Source of the DNA: Spirochaetota bacterium
GTDB taxonomy: Bacteria; Spirochaetota; Spirochaetia; Treponematales; UBA12059
Direction of reading: 5' to 3'
Length of the DNA: 64,000 nt
Assembly (NCBI GenBank): GCA_029547205.1
Contig: JAKPPT010000115.1
Location: forward strand, 81,669-145,668
In this document: positions 46,162-55,389 of the stretch, piece after piece
Numbering within the stretch: position 1 is the stretch's first letter
Layout of the letters: every line of letters starts with the position of its first letter
Notes under the pieces: model-generated
Database searches by the model: none
Told to the model about the DNA's origin: nothing
What the model saw: the letters and a program-made list of their open reading frames with translations, nothing else
Position numbers and translations under genes: made by a program

Positions 46162-46176
46162 TTCAAATTATTTGAA
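46162..46176. promoter_or_regulatory. Palindrome upstream of the MFS promoter (operator candidate)
   Basis: TTCAAATTATTTGAA is a perfect 15-base palindrome, ending 9 bases before the -35. GAACGTTC (46174-46181) overlaps it. A transcription factor site is plausible, identity unknown. Confidence 0.4.
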
Positions 46177-46185
46177 CGTTCATAC

Positions 46186-46214
46186 TTGCAATACTTTTTC
46201 AAACTAGCTATTAT
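46186..46214 (+). promoter_or_regulatory. Sigma-70 promoter of the MFS gene
   Basis: TTGCAA and TATTAT are 17 bases apart. The ATG follows the -10 by 7 bases with no ribosome site, so the message should be leaderless. Confidence 0.55.
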
Positions 46215-46221
46215 ATGACGC

Positions 46222-47592
46222 ATGGGTATTTCACTAAAAAGGATAATTGCAGAATACAAAGAAGCCTTTTCGTTATTTAGCCGCAATATAAAATACTTTC
46301 TGCTCGGTAATGTTATGCTTGGCATTGCATCCAATATGGTGCAGTTACTGTTAAACTTATACATGAAGAGTCTTGGGTTTTCCGGTGCTTCAATTGGTCA
46401 AGTTTTGTCATATAGAGCGTTGGGTTCATTTCTCATTTCCCTGCCAGCAAGCATTCTCGTTGCACGCCTCGAACCAAAATTAATTCTAATTGGAACCGCA
46501 CTTTTGCTCGGTGCCAGCTATACCGCCCAAAGCATTTTTTCATCGTTCGGCGCAATTGCAGCAGCTGTCTTTTTTACCGGTGTTTTCAATTCCGTATACC
46601 AGGTAGCAGCAGGACCGTTCTTCATGCGGAATTCAGGAGAAAAAGAACGCACACATATTTTTGCATTAAACGGAGCGCTCGGTATGGGGACAGGTGTCAT
46701 CGGCTCTCTGTTTGGAGGCATAATCAAGGATATAATTTTTGAAACTACACATAATGAACCCTATGCCTATGCGATGACACTGCTCACATCCGTATGTTTC
46801 ATTGTTGCAGCAATTATTCCATTTACAAAAATATCAAAACAGGGAGCGCATCTATCAGAAAAACGATTTCTGTTTTTTAAAAAACAGTCGGCAACTGCTA
46901 AAGGAACACCTGCTGTTACAGAATCAGTAACCGCTCATGAAATACCAGTTGCAACTCGTACCATTGCAAATAACCCCTCAAAAACACAAGCTGCTGCATC
47001 CAAAATAACAAATAACAGTACAATTCTGCTATATGTCAAAATACTCATCCCCGGTTTTATCGTGGGCATGGGTGCTGGTCTTACAATCCCATACTTAAAC
47101 CTGTACTTTAAAAACACATTTTCACTTTCGGACTCGGTTATTGCAGTTATCTTTTCAATGGGTCAGGTAATTACGTTTATTGGCATGATGTCAGGTCCAA
47201 TCATTGCAAGGCGAATCGGAAAAGAACGTACAATTTTTTTTACTCAGATAATTTCCATTCCTTTTATTCTCGTATTGACATATTTACACTTTATTCCAGC
47301 AGTCATCATTGCATTTTTAATTCGACAGGGACTCATGAATATGAGCAGCCCTATCAACGATAATTTTGCACTGGAAATGGTTCCACATGAACAGCAACAC
47401 CTCATGAATGCATTAAAAATGCTCAACTGGACAGGCTCATGGATGGTTTCTGCACGAATATCCGGTAACATGATCGACAATTATGGATTCGCTCCAAGCT
47501 TTACGCTTACCGCAGTACTCTATGCTGTCTCAAGCGGTCTATTCTGGCTATTTTTCCTCAAGAAAAAACCTGCTGTTGTATTGAGCACTTAG
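46222..47592 (+). CDS. Major facilitator superfamily transporter
   Basis: This 456-residue inner-membrane protein has about 12 transmembrane segments in two halves, separated by a long polar loop (about residues 205-265, with Thr/Ala repeats). The loop between TM2 and TM3 has the MFS-like pattern ASILVARLEPKLILIG. The second half repeats this as GPIIARRIGKERTIFF. Substrate is unknown; nothing nearby names it. The first segment begins near residue 27, so later starts would be too short. The stop codon TAG lies in a dispersed repeat copy. Confidence 0.85.
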   Translation: MGISLKRIIAEYKEAFSLFSRNIKYFLLGNVMLGIASNMVQLLLNLYMKSLGFSGASIGQVLSYRALGSFLISLPASILVARLEPKLILIGTALLLGASYTAQSIFSSFGAIAAAVFFTGVFNSVYQVAAGPFFMRNSGEKERTHIFALNGALGMGTGVIGSLFGGIIKDIIFETTHNEPYAYAMTLLTSVCFIVAAIIPFTKISKQGAHLSEKRFLFFKKQSATAKGTPAVTESVTAHEIPVATRTIANNPSKTQAAASKITNNSTILLYVKILIPGFIVGMGAGLTIPYLNLYFKNTFSLSDSVIAVIFSMGQVITFIGMMSGPIIARRIGKERTIFFTQIISIPFILVLTYLHFIPAVIIAFLIRQGLMNMSSPINDNFALEMVPHEQQHLMNALKMLNWTGSWMVSARISGNMIDNYGFAPSFTLTAVLYAVSSGLFWLFFLKKKPAVVLST

Positions 47593-47849
47593 TGTCAGGA
47601 AGTTTGTGCATACTAGTAACTCCTCAGTATGTGCTTAGTGTCATGAAGCTTGTGAATAAAATTATCTCCACAACATTTAGTAGGCATATTCATATATCAT
47701 CACAATTTATTTGATACTTTTTGCAAAAATTAAACAGGTAGCGAACAGAATCAGCATTTTCACAATTTTCGTGGCACTATCCTACGTTGTAATTAGAATC
47801 ATCGTTTTCACAATCTTCGGGACACTAAACAATTTTCGTGACACTAACC
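47586..47849. repeat. Cluster of five dispersed repeat copies (F1-F5)
   Basis: Forward copies lie at 47586-47615 (supplying the MFS stop) and 47631-47659 (GCTTAGTGTCATGAAGCTTG). Inverted copies lie at 47757-47780, 47804-47830 and 47828-47849 (TTTTCGTGACACTAA). This is the densest cluster in the window and fills the roughly 350-base gap before the PPi-PEPCK gene; nothing else is seen there. Confidence 0.75.
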
Positions 47850-47903
47850 ACAGTTTATATAGCAGTAAATAACAACCAGCCTCCACTAGCCCACTAACCT
47901 ACT

Positions 47904-47932
47904 AGAAAACCCATACTTTTCTCGTTACAATA
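47904..47932 (+). promoter_or_regulatory. Possible promoter of the PPi-PEPCK-hutI pair
   Basis: TAGAAA and TACAAT are 17 bases apart, 27 bases before the ATG at 47959, where GGAGG gives a good ribosome site. The -35 is 4 of 6. Confidence 0.35.
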
Positions 47933-47958
47933 AAAAAAACATTTGAGTGGAGGAAACA

Positions 47959-50900
47959 ATGCCCAAACGCGATTTAGGTCTTACACTTGATATCAACAAT
48001 CCTGCAGAACGTGGAAAACTTATTACCTACATCAACCTAAAACTCTCAAGCATGGGACTTCCCATATATTCGAAAGAAGGTACCAGTTTTCTCAATATAG
48101 CAAACGATATGATAGCAAACTATCGGGAAAAAAATCGGCTGCTCGGCAATTATCTACCCCCCTGTGATCTCCGTATTCAAGAATTCCTTGATGCATATTT
48201 TCATGATTTATCCGAAAACGAACGGCCTACGCTTCCTGCACAGACCGTAACGCTTGACCGTTATGGAATGGCTCGAATCATGTCTCTACCACCCGATGCT
48301 CATGTCTACAGTTCACCGAGTCTCACATCATACCGGCTACGTAATGGTATTCTCCACAATCCTAAAAATGACCGCCGTACAACAGAAGGTGTGTTTCATA
48401 TTGCAGAAGGCGGCCTTCCAGTTCCGCTTGATAAAAAAGAGGTTCCCAAAATTGCCTTTGCACGCATGCTCAAAAAAGCATTTAATCCGCCGGAAGACCT
48501 CATGATTATACCGTTTACGGCGACTGAACCGCAAAAAGCTAAAGCATTCGTATCGCTCTATTTGCGTCCAACCGTTGTACCCGAAGTACCTGGTTTTATT
48601 CAGGAAAAAGCGCTGGAAACTCGATTTTTTGCACCGGGCTCACTTGTTGCAAATCTGGATTTTGTGGAAAGTATTTTTGGTAATGCAGGCGATCCATATA
48701 TACCGGCAAATGATGCAGCACTCGATCCACTCACATGGACTGGTCATACATCCTGTATTATTCTTGCAATACACCTCACAGCATGCACTAAAAAAGAGCT
48801 CGGTCTTCCAGAATACAGCAAAGCAACCGAGCGCCAACGCCGTGACGGTATGTGTTGGAAAGACCCTGATGAACTCTATAACGATGGGAAACCATTTAAA
48901 ATATGCGCCCGTGATGACCGTGGTGTCATGGTGACGATAATCGCTGATAATTATTTTGGCTATTCAAAAAAAGAAATCAAAACACAAATTTCCTATTCAG
49001 CCAATTTATATGGACTTGCAGAAGAAGAACATGCAGGCGGAGCTCTTGTTTTCCCCTCATACAATTTAGGAAATCGCTTTGTCCCTGATACCAATCTTAA
49101 AAACAAGGGACAGACCCTCCAAACTGTCATGGACTTACTGGGTAGTCGTGTTGAATACAATCCCGAAGGCTACTGCATTGATCGTATCTACCATGAAATC
49201 ATTTATATCCCCGAAAATGCAGTTATAGAACTCGATGAACAAAAGGTCAGCTGGACTAATGATACCGGTGAACATACTATCCCGCTTAAGCCGGAATGCA
49301 CATATATACACCCAACCGGCTATAAAATTCATCTCGATCAGCATCCGGTTAGCGGAACATGGCGTCTCATTGGCACGAATCCCGACTGTCTTCTCTGCCA
49401 TAAACCGAGCACAGTATCCGGTGGTGGTAAATCAGAAATTTCAAAATCAATTTTTGATGCGATTACAAGCGGTCCTTTTGTAATTGCTGACTTTGCTGCA
49501 GATATCAAAAAAGCAGAGGAAATAATCAATTACAACTACGGTTATCGGTTTAAAGATGAAAAAGAAAATCATGGTAATGAGTCCCGCCCAATCCTGTCAC
49601 CCAAACGTTCTCTTGGTAGTGTTATAAAATTATTATCTCCATCACCATTATACACCGATGAATTTAATGCCTGGCTCGCATCTATCCCCGATCGCGTCAA
49701 AGCCCTTGTGTTCCTCGTAAAACGATTTTACCGTCCAGAATGGGGCAATAATTGGGCTGAACATTTTAAAGCCGATATGATTAACGGCACACAGGGAAAT
49801 GTCCTCAAATATAAAGGGAGACCGATTCAAGCCTCTTATCTACGAGTAGGTTTCAACGAACATGGAGATAGATCACTCCATAAATTACGCCAGGATTTTA
49901 TGCCTGCTCAAAAAATTCAGTGGGAAGATGATATAACAGCAAGCATAACTGTTCCTGTGAAAAAAATTCCTAACCTGCCCGATGGCACAGCCTCACTTGC
50001 TGTTAAAATTGCAAAAAACTGCGAAACACGCTTTTTCCAGCGTCCTGATGATGCAGTTATCCGCGGTTATGACAAGCAAGCAGAGTCTGATATGGCACGC
50101 CGTGATAATTTTATCAGCAACTTTGAACCACTAACTCGTTCTAAAGCAAATGAGATTCTCACACGTTTTATAGAATACTCTGAATACACCGAACCAATGC
50201 GCACCATGATAAAAGAAGCTGAAGCAGATGATTCGATACAATACTTTGTCTGTTCATCGTTTCCACGAATGGTTGACGGTAAACCATCAAAAAACCCCCG
50301 ATACCTGCAGCTTGATAGAAACTATATCAATCCGAAAGATCGCTATATCGCAGATGTTGGCACACGACTCAATCGCCTTGTCAAAGAAGACACTCCAATA
50401 CTCTATCCGGTCGGTGCAGTGCTGCCAGGTAGACGAAACAATCCCCCTGAACCAGGTATCAGACCACTCGCTGTATACAACCCAATTCACTATCAGGAAC
50501 TACCTGAACTCTTTATGGATTTTGTCTGCTCACTTACCGGTAAAAGCCCTTCTACAACCGGAGCTGGATCGGAAGGAGCACTTACAAAAGGACCCTTTAA
50601 CTCTCTTACTCCTACTTCCGACCTCAATAATGCTCTCCTTTCATATATTTTATGCGGGTATAATGGATTTACTTCAGCAGCAGGGTATATTGGACACAAA
50701 TATAAAATTGAACATGATATTTCTCTGCTCATTCCAGAAATCTGGAGCAGACTAACACCGCAAGAGCGTGATCCTGCATTTCTTATACAAAACGGTTACC
50801 TTGAAAAGGTTAATGATTTTGAATGGAACGGCAAAAAAATCCCTGCCAGCAGACTCGGTTACCGCATTACAAATCTTTTCGCAGCACACTTCCTTGGCCG

Positions 50901-51408
50901 TATTTTTGATTCACCTGGTTCTGTATTTCCAGAAGATATGCTCAAACCAGAACTGCAAAGCATGGAAAACTTTGTCGACGGTATTCTGAATATTACAGAG
51001 GCACAGGCTAAATCAGCACGAAATTATATTGAAGATGGTTCAGTAGAAGCTGCAATACCTCCGCTTAAAGCTGTTTTATACATTATGGCGGAAGGCTCCT
51101 ATCAAGGCATGCAAGCCGATCATCCCGAAATACGAAAATTGTTTACACTTGAATATGTACTAACATCGAGCTGGTATCAAGAACGGCTCTTTAACTGGAC
51201 AGCAATGGAAAAACAGCGTCTCCTAACAAGCAAACAGCACCTTCAAAAATGGCTTGATTCACATCAAGAATGGCCAGAATCAGAACGAAAAGAAATAGCT
51301 GCTAAGCTTAAATCTATTGATCAGGTACTGCTAGAGTTTGGAAAGACATCCTTTTCGGAATCGATGATAGGCACCATCGGGAAGGACACGTTATACTATG
51401 GAAAATAA
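47959..51408 (+). CDS. Probable PPi-dependent phosphoenolpyruvate carboxykinase
   Basis: This 1149-residue protein starts at ATG 47959. Very large size, no signal and no membrane segment fit the PPi-PEPCK family (about 1100-1150 residues), which interconverts PEP, CO2 and phosphate with oxaloacetate and PPi. A PEPCK-like kinase loop is visible as STVSGGGKSEISKS (Ser487 to Glu493 at its heart). Other conserved-looking blocks are LTGKSPSTTGAGSEGALTKG near residue 860 and IPLKPECTYIHPTGYKIHLD near 440-460. Recognition is from overall size and that loop, not from a search. Its stop overlaps the hutI start by 11 bases, suggesting co-expression. Confidence 0.65.
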   Translation: MPKRDLGLTLDINNPAERGKLITYINLKLSSMGLPIYSKEGTSFLNIANDMIANYREKNRLLGNYLPPCDLRIQEFLDAYFHDLSENERPTLPAQTVTLDRYGMARIMSLPPDAHVYSSPSLTSYRLRNGILHNPKNDRRTTEGVFHIAEGGLPVPLDKKEVPKIAFARMLKKAFNPPEDLMIIPFTATEPQKAKAFVSLYLRPTVVPEVPGFIQEKALETRFFAPGSLVANLDFVESIFGNAGDPYIPANDAALDPLTWTGHTSCIILAIHLTACTKKELGLPEYSKATERQRRDGMCWKDPDELYNDGKPFKICARDDRGVMVTIIADNYFGYSKKEIKTQISYSANLYGLAEEEHAGGALVFPSYNLGNRFVPDTNLKNKGQTLQTVMDLLGSRVEYNPEGYCIDRIYHEIIYIPENAVIELDEQKVSWTNDTGEHTIPLKPECTYIHPTGYKIHLDQHPVSGTWRLIGTNPDCLLCHKPSTVSGGGKSEISKSIFDAITSGPFVIADFAADIKKAEEIINYNYGYRFKDEKENHGNESRPILSPKRSLGSVIKLLSPSPLYTDEFNAWLASIPDRVKALVFLVKRFYRPEWGNNWAEHFKADMINGTQGNVLKYKGRPIQASYLRVGFNEHGDRSLHKLRQDFMPAQKIQWEDDITASITVPVKKIPNLPDGTASLAVKIAKNCETRFFQRPDDAVIRGYDKQAESDMARRDNFISNFEPLTRSKANEILTRFIEYSEYTEPMRTMIKEAEADDSIQYFVCSSFPRMVDGKPSKNPRYLQLDRNYINPKDRYIADVGTRLNRLVKEDTPILYPVGAVLPGRRNNPPEPGIRPLAVYNPIHYQELPELFMDFVCSLTGKSPSTTGAGSEGALTKGPFNSLTPTSDLNNALLSYILCGYNGFTSAAGYIGHKYKIEHDISLLIPEIWSRLTPQERDPAFLIQNGYLEKVNDFEWNGKKIPASRLGYRITNLFAAHFLGRIFDSPGSVFPEDMLKPELQSMENFVDGILNITEAQAKSARNYIEDGSVEAAIPPLKAVLYIMAEGSYQGMQADHPEIRKLFTLEYVLTSSWYQERLFNWTAMEKQRLLTSKQHLQKWLDSHQEWPESERKEIAAKLKSIDQVLLEFGKTSFSESMIGTIGKDTLYYGK

Positions 51409-52657
51409 AACAATCAAAGCAACAACACTCGTTACTAATATTGGGCAGCTTGCAACTCCGCAAGGTAAAAAAGCCCGTAAAGGTACAGAAATAGGCACAC
51501 TTAACATTATTGAAAACGCAAGTATTGCCATCAACATTGATACTATAGTGTGGATAGGACACAATAATGATTTACCAGAAATTGAGGGTAACCTTTATGA
51601 ACATATCGATGTACAGGGTAAAGCTGTTATACCCGGTTTTGTAGACTCACACACTCATTTTGTGTTTGCAGGGAGCCGTGTTGATGAGTTTGTATGGCGG
51701 GCAAGTGGTGTTCCCTATATGGAGATTCATAAACGCGGTGGCGGTATTGCAAACAGTGTTAAGGCAACACGTGAAGCACCAGAACCTATATTATTTGAAC
51801 TCGGACTAAAAAGACTCAATGCAATGCTTGAACAGGGTATAACCACTGTCGAAAGCAAATCTGGATATGGGCTCGACCTTAAAACAGAATTAAAACAGCT
51901 TAACGTTATGAAAGCTTTAAGCGAACATCAACCCGTAACCATAATTCCTACTTACATGGGTCCACACTCAATTCCAAAAGAGTATTCATCATCAGAACAG
52001 TATATTGAATACATTATACAAAATGTCCTGCCACAGATTAAGCAACAGGGTATAGCAAATTTTGCCGATATTTTTTGTGAAAAAGGTGTTTTTGAAATTC
52101 CTGAAACACGTCGGTACTTAGAGGCGGCTCAGGAAATTGGGTTTCCTCTTAAACTACATGCTGATGAAATCTATGCACTGGGCGGGACAGGGCTTGGCGT
52201 TGATTATCATGCAGTGAGCGTGGATCACCTCTTAAAAGCTTCACAATCTGATATTGCAAAGCTAGCACAATCTGAAACAGTTGCAACGTTACTGCCGCTC
52301 ACAGCATTTGTGCTTAAAGAACCTTTTGCTCCAGGTCGTGCTATGATAGACGCAGGATGTGCAGTAGCTTTAGCCAGCGATTTTAACCCAGGGTCCTGCT
52401 ATTCACAATCTATACCACTCATTATTGCACTTGCCGTACTCTATATGGGTTTGAGCATTGAAGAAACTTTAACGGCACTTACCTTGAATGGCGCAGCTGC
52501 ATGTGGAATTGCAGATTCATATGGATCACTCGAACCTGGGAAAAAAGCCGATTTTATCGTGCTCGATGCACCAGACTATCGCTACCTGGCATATAACACT
52601 GGTATGAACATCGTGCATTCAGTTTACAAACATGGTCAAATTGTTCATAAACGGTAG
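51398..52657 (+). CDS. hutI: Imidazolonepropionase
   Basis: This 419-residue amidohydrolase has the metal-binding SHTHFVFAG near residue 84, EQGITTVESKSGYGLD near 145-160, KLHADEIYALGGTG near 252 and ALASDFNPGSC near 325. These match imidazolonepropionase, which turns imidazolone propionate into formiminoglutamate in histidine breakdown. hutH, hutU and the final step are not in the window. Placement behind the PPi-PEPCK gene, overlapping by 11 bases, is unusual. Confidence 0.93.
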   Translation: MENKTIKATTLVTNIGQLATPQGKKARKGTEIGTLNIIENASIAINIDTIVWIGHNNDLPEIEGNLYEHIDVQGKAVIPGFVDSHTHFVFAGSRVDEFVWRASGVPYMEIHKRGGGIANSVKATREAPEPILFELGLKRLNAMLEQGITTVESKSGYGLDLKTELKQLNVMKALSEHQPVTIIPTYMGPHSIPKEYSSSEQYIEYIIQNVLPQIKQQGIANFADIFCEKGVFEIPETRRYLEAAQEIGFPLKLHADEIYALGGTGLGVDYHAVSVDHLLKASQSDIAKLAQSETVATLLPLTAFVLKEPFAPGRAMIDAGCAVALASDFNPGSCYSQSIPLIIALAVLYMGLSIEETLTALTLNGAAACGIADSYGSLEPGKKADFIVLDAPDYRYLAYNTGMNIVHSVYKHGQIVHKR

Positions 52658-52668
52658 CACTGGTTATT

Positions 52669-53589
52669 TTAATCTTCAGCCAGACTTTCTTCAGGTATTT
52701 TACGTACTCCTGATCGTGTTGCCATAAAGATAATGAGCCCGGTTAGTACGAATGCAAACGTTATAGCTTTATCACCAGTAAATTGCTCATGGTAAACTAA
52801 AACACCAAGTAAAAATTGTCCAGTTGGAGAAATATACTGTAAAAATCCCATAACGGTGAGCGGGAGCTTTTTAACACCATCTGCATAGAGTAAGAGGGGT
52901 ATTGACGTTACAACACCAGCAAAAATTAACAGAATAATAGTAAGTATGTTACCCTTATAAAATGCGCCAGCGCTTGTCGTATTGATAGAAAGTATATACC
53001 AGAGTGCAATTGGCGAAACACTTAATGTTTCAAGCATGAGCGCTATAATATTGTCAACTTTTGCAACCTTTTTTAATGCACCATAAACTGCAAATGACAA
53101 TGCTAACGAAAGTGAAATCCATGGAAATGAATTGAGTTTTACAATAAAGATAGCAATACCTGCAAGTGCTAAAAGAAGAGCTACTCCTAACCACACATCA
53201 AATCGTTCGTGAAAAATAATTACACCTATGAGTACCGAAAGGAGCGGGTTTAAATAGTAACCAAGACTTGATTCTAATATTCTTCCATTATTTACTGCCC
53301 AAATATAGATTCCCCAATTGAGGCTTACAAGTACACCTGAGGCAATAAGATACAAGATTGTTTTTGGATTTTTAAAAATCTTACCTGCACTGGCAAGCTG
53401 TTTACGAACTGCTAAAAGAAAAAATGTAAAAACACATGACCATACGATTCGATGCGCAAGTATTTCATATGGGCTTATATTAACAAGCAATTTCCAGTAA
53501 AGAGGGAATAAGCCCCACATGGTATACGCTGCTATTCCAGAAGCTATTCCGGAGATTTTAAAATCTCCAGAGTTTTGTAAGGTTTTCAT
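52669..53589 (-). CDS. rarD: RarD/EamA family permease
   Basis: This 306-residue protein has ten predicted membrane helices in two EamA repeats. It begins with the RarD-type block GIAAYTMWGLFPLYWK and AHRIVWSCVFTF, and later has ESSLGYYLNPLLSVLIGVI. RarD proteins are drug/metabolite-type exporters, and the name comes from chloramphenicol resistance in Pseudomonas. Substrate here is unknown. The stop lies 11 bases from the convergent hutI stop. No clear ribosome site precedes ATG 53589. Confidence 0.85.
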   Translation of the reverse strand: MKTLQNSGDFKISGIASGIAAYTMWGLFPLYWKLLVNISPYEILAHRIVWSCVFTFFLLAVRKQLASAGKIFKNPKTILYLIASGVLVSLNWGIYIWAVNNGRILESSLGYYLNPLLSVLIGVIIFHERFDVWLGVALLLALAGIAIFIVKLNSFPWISLSLALSFAVYGALKKVAKVDNIIALMLETLSVSPIALWYILSINTTSAGAFYKGNILTIILLIFAGVVTSIPLLLYADGVKKLPLTVMGFLQYISPTGQFLLGVLVYHEQFTGDKAITFAFVLTGLIIFMATRSGVRKIPEESLAED

Positions 53590-53615
53590 ACTGCCAGTAT
53601 CTCATGTTTACCTAT

Positions 53616-53653
53616 TAAAAAAAAGAGGCATTTCAATGTATTGAAGTGCCTCT
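53616..53653 (-). terminator. Terminator of the ribosomal protein operon
   Basis: AGAGGCA and TGCCTCT with TTCAATG/TATTGAA between them form a long near-perfect hairpin. On the minus strand it is followed by a run of T residues. It ends the transcript that leaves the zinc-ribbon gene. Confidence 0.8.
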
Positions 53654-53724
53654 CTCTGATTTGTTTAAACGTACTTATGTTGTTTTACAAACCTGTTTTA
53701 CAGTATAGCCTGCGTACGCTTATA

Positions 53725-53898
53725 TTAACCTTTTTTGTTTTCAAAAGTTGCTTTGCATATCTTGCAAATCTTTACTTTTGCACCATCCTGTTCATAATCA
53801 TAGAGTAGTTTTACTCCTGTTCGTTTACAAACTGGACAGGCTCCTCTTCCATGGGAGGGGAGTTCCTTTAATCCTTTTCCTCTATGCGCTTTGGACAT
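53725..53898 (-). CDS. Small zinc-ribbon protein at the end of the alpha operon
   Basis: This 57-residue protein (MSKAHRGKGLKELPSHGRGA start) has two CxxC knuckles: CPVC at 21-24 and CKIC at 45-48, about 20 residues apart, typical of a zinc ribbon. It is basic and follows rplQ by 14 bases on the same strand, so it belongs to the ribosomal transcript. It may bind RNA or the ribosome. I do not know a name for it; a small conserved spirochaete protein is the best description. Confidence 0.8.
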   Translation of the reverse strand: MSKAHRGKGLKELPSHGRGACPVCKRTGVKLLYDYEQDGAKVKICKICKATFENKKG

Positions 53899-53912
53899 AT
53901 ATTCCCTCCATC

Positions 53913-54338
53913 CTAGTTAGCTTTTGCTTCGGCTTTTTTTGCATTGCGTTCTTTTTTCTTGTTTTCTTTGCTGTCATCAACAGCACGATCAACAAGTTCC
54001 AGAACAACAAGTTTTGCAGCATCATTTTTGCGCATGCCAAGCTTTAAAATGCGAGTATATCCGCCATTTCTTTCTTTCATGCGTACACCAATTTCGTTAA
54101 ACAACTTTGCTAAAACTGCTTCATCTTTTATTCTACTAGCGATAACTCGTCGATTATGGACAGAGTCTTCTTTTGCTCGTGTAATCATTTTTTCTGCAAC
54201 ACGTCTTACTTCAATAGCTTTTGCTTTGGTAGTAATAATACGCTCATGCTTAAAAAGCATGGTAGTCATATTACTGAGCATTGCTTTTCGGTGAGCAGAA
54301 TCTCTGTTGAGCTTGTTAAATCCGTTTCTATGCCTCAT
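53913..54338 (-). CDS. rplQ: Ribosomal protein L17
   Basis: This 141-residue 50S protein begins [20 protein letters not shown], the conserved L17 start. The C-terminus is extended by a Lys/Glu/Ala-rich tail (about residues 118-141) beyond the family core. The start lies inside the end of rpoA (11-base overlap), so the two are coupled. Confidence 0.97.
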   Translation of the reverse strand: MRHRNGFNKLNRDSAHRKAMLSNMTTMLFKHERIITTKAKAIEVRRVAEKMITRAKEDSVHNRRVIASRIKDEAVLAKLFNEIGVRMKERNGGYTRILKLGMRKNDAAKLVVLELVDRAVDDSKENKKKERNAKKAEAKAN

Positions 54339-55380
54339 GTGATTTATCCTTCTTATTGTTCTTAAGATGCATACGGAGCTGACTGTAATCGGTCATGCCT
54401 AACGACAGATTCCATTCCTGCAGTTTATCTTTTATTTCCTGTAATGATTTTCTACCGAAGTTTCTGGTTCTGGCAATATCTTCTTCTGTTCTGCGAGTAA
54501 GATCACCAATGGTTCTAATATTTGCGTTCTTAAGGCAGTTAGAAGACCGCACTGACAGTTCCAGATCCTCTACTGGAGTAGCAAGAATTTTCCTGATAGC
54601 TTCGTCTATTTCGTCGCCTTCTTCTTCTACTTCTTCAGTATCTGAATCATCACTGATAAATACATTGAGATGTTCGCGTGTTATTTTAGCAGCTTCGGTT
54701 AAAGCATCTTCTGCTTTTATTGAACCATCCGTCCAGATTTCCAGCACTAATTTATCATAATCAGAACGATGTCCGACACGAGTTGGTTCAATAGAATACT
54801 TCACCTTTGTGACCGGAGAAAAAATAGCATCAACAGGTATGGTCCCTATCACTTCTATGTATTTTTCATTAGCTTCACTTGGCACATAACCTCTGCCCAG
54901 ATCTACTTGAATTTCCATAGTAAGTGTTACACCTTGCTCAAGTGTTGCTATATGCTGTGCAGGATTAAATATTTCAAGTGGCTTATCTTTTGTAAGATGC
55001 TCTCCTGTCAGTTTCATTGGCCCTGTAAAGGTATAATCGAAGACCATTTCTTCTTCATCATCAGGAAGCTTTACGCGAAGCTGTTTCAGGTTATTTATTA
55101 TTTCAATTGTATCTTCTGAGACACCAGGGATAGCTTCAAATTCGGAGGCAACTTGATGCTGAGAACCATCTTCTTTTGTATAGCTAATGCGAACCGCTGT
55201 TATAGCATAACCCTGAATAGAAGAAAGTAAAACACGCCGCAGGGTGTTGCCAATGGTAGTACCATAGCCAGGCTCAAACGGAAACGCAACAAACTTGCCA
55301 TACACAGAGGTACTTTCAGCAAGCTCATAGGTAAGACCTTTTGGTCTTTTAAATCCTTTAAGCAGATTTTTACGTGCCAT
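54328..55380 (-). CDS. rpoA: RNA polymerase alpha subunit
   Basis: This 350-residue subunit has the N-terminal dimerisation domain ([20 protein letters not shown] near 32-51) and the C-terminal domain ([19 protein letters not shown] near 280-300) that binds UP elements and activators. An acidic linker ([16 protein letters not shown] near 250-265) separates them. Length is normal. It lies between rpsD and rplQ, 9 bases after rpsD. Confidence 0.98.
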   Translation of the reverse strand: MARKNLLKGFKRPKGLTYELAESTSVYGKFVAFPFEPGYGTTIGNTLRRVLLSSIQGYAITAVRISYTKEDGSQHQVASEFEAIPGVSEDTIEIINNLKQLRVKLPDDEEEMVFDYTFTGPMKLTGEHLTKDKPLEIFNPAQHIATLEQGVTLTMEIQVDLGRGYVPSEANEKYIEVIGTIPVDAIFSPVTKVKYSIEPTRVGHRSDYDKLVLEIWTDGSIKAEDALTEAAKITREHLNVFISDDSDTEEVEEEGDEIDEAIRKILATPVEDLELSVRSSNCLKNANIRTIGDLTRRTEEDIARTRNFGRKSLQEIKDKLQEWNLSLGMTDYSQLRMHLKNNKKDKSHEA

Positions 55381-55389
55381 TGCCTCTCC

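Noticed and set aside
30921..49120. GGGACAGACC-type motifs inside purL and the PPi-PEPCK gene taken as mobile repeats
   Set aside because: Inside purL the motif encodes the conserved GLSPWEILVSESQ segment. In the other gene it is a single short match, as expected by chance.
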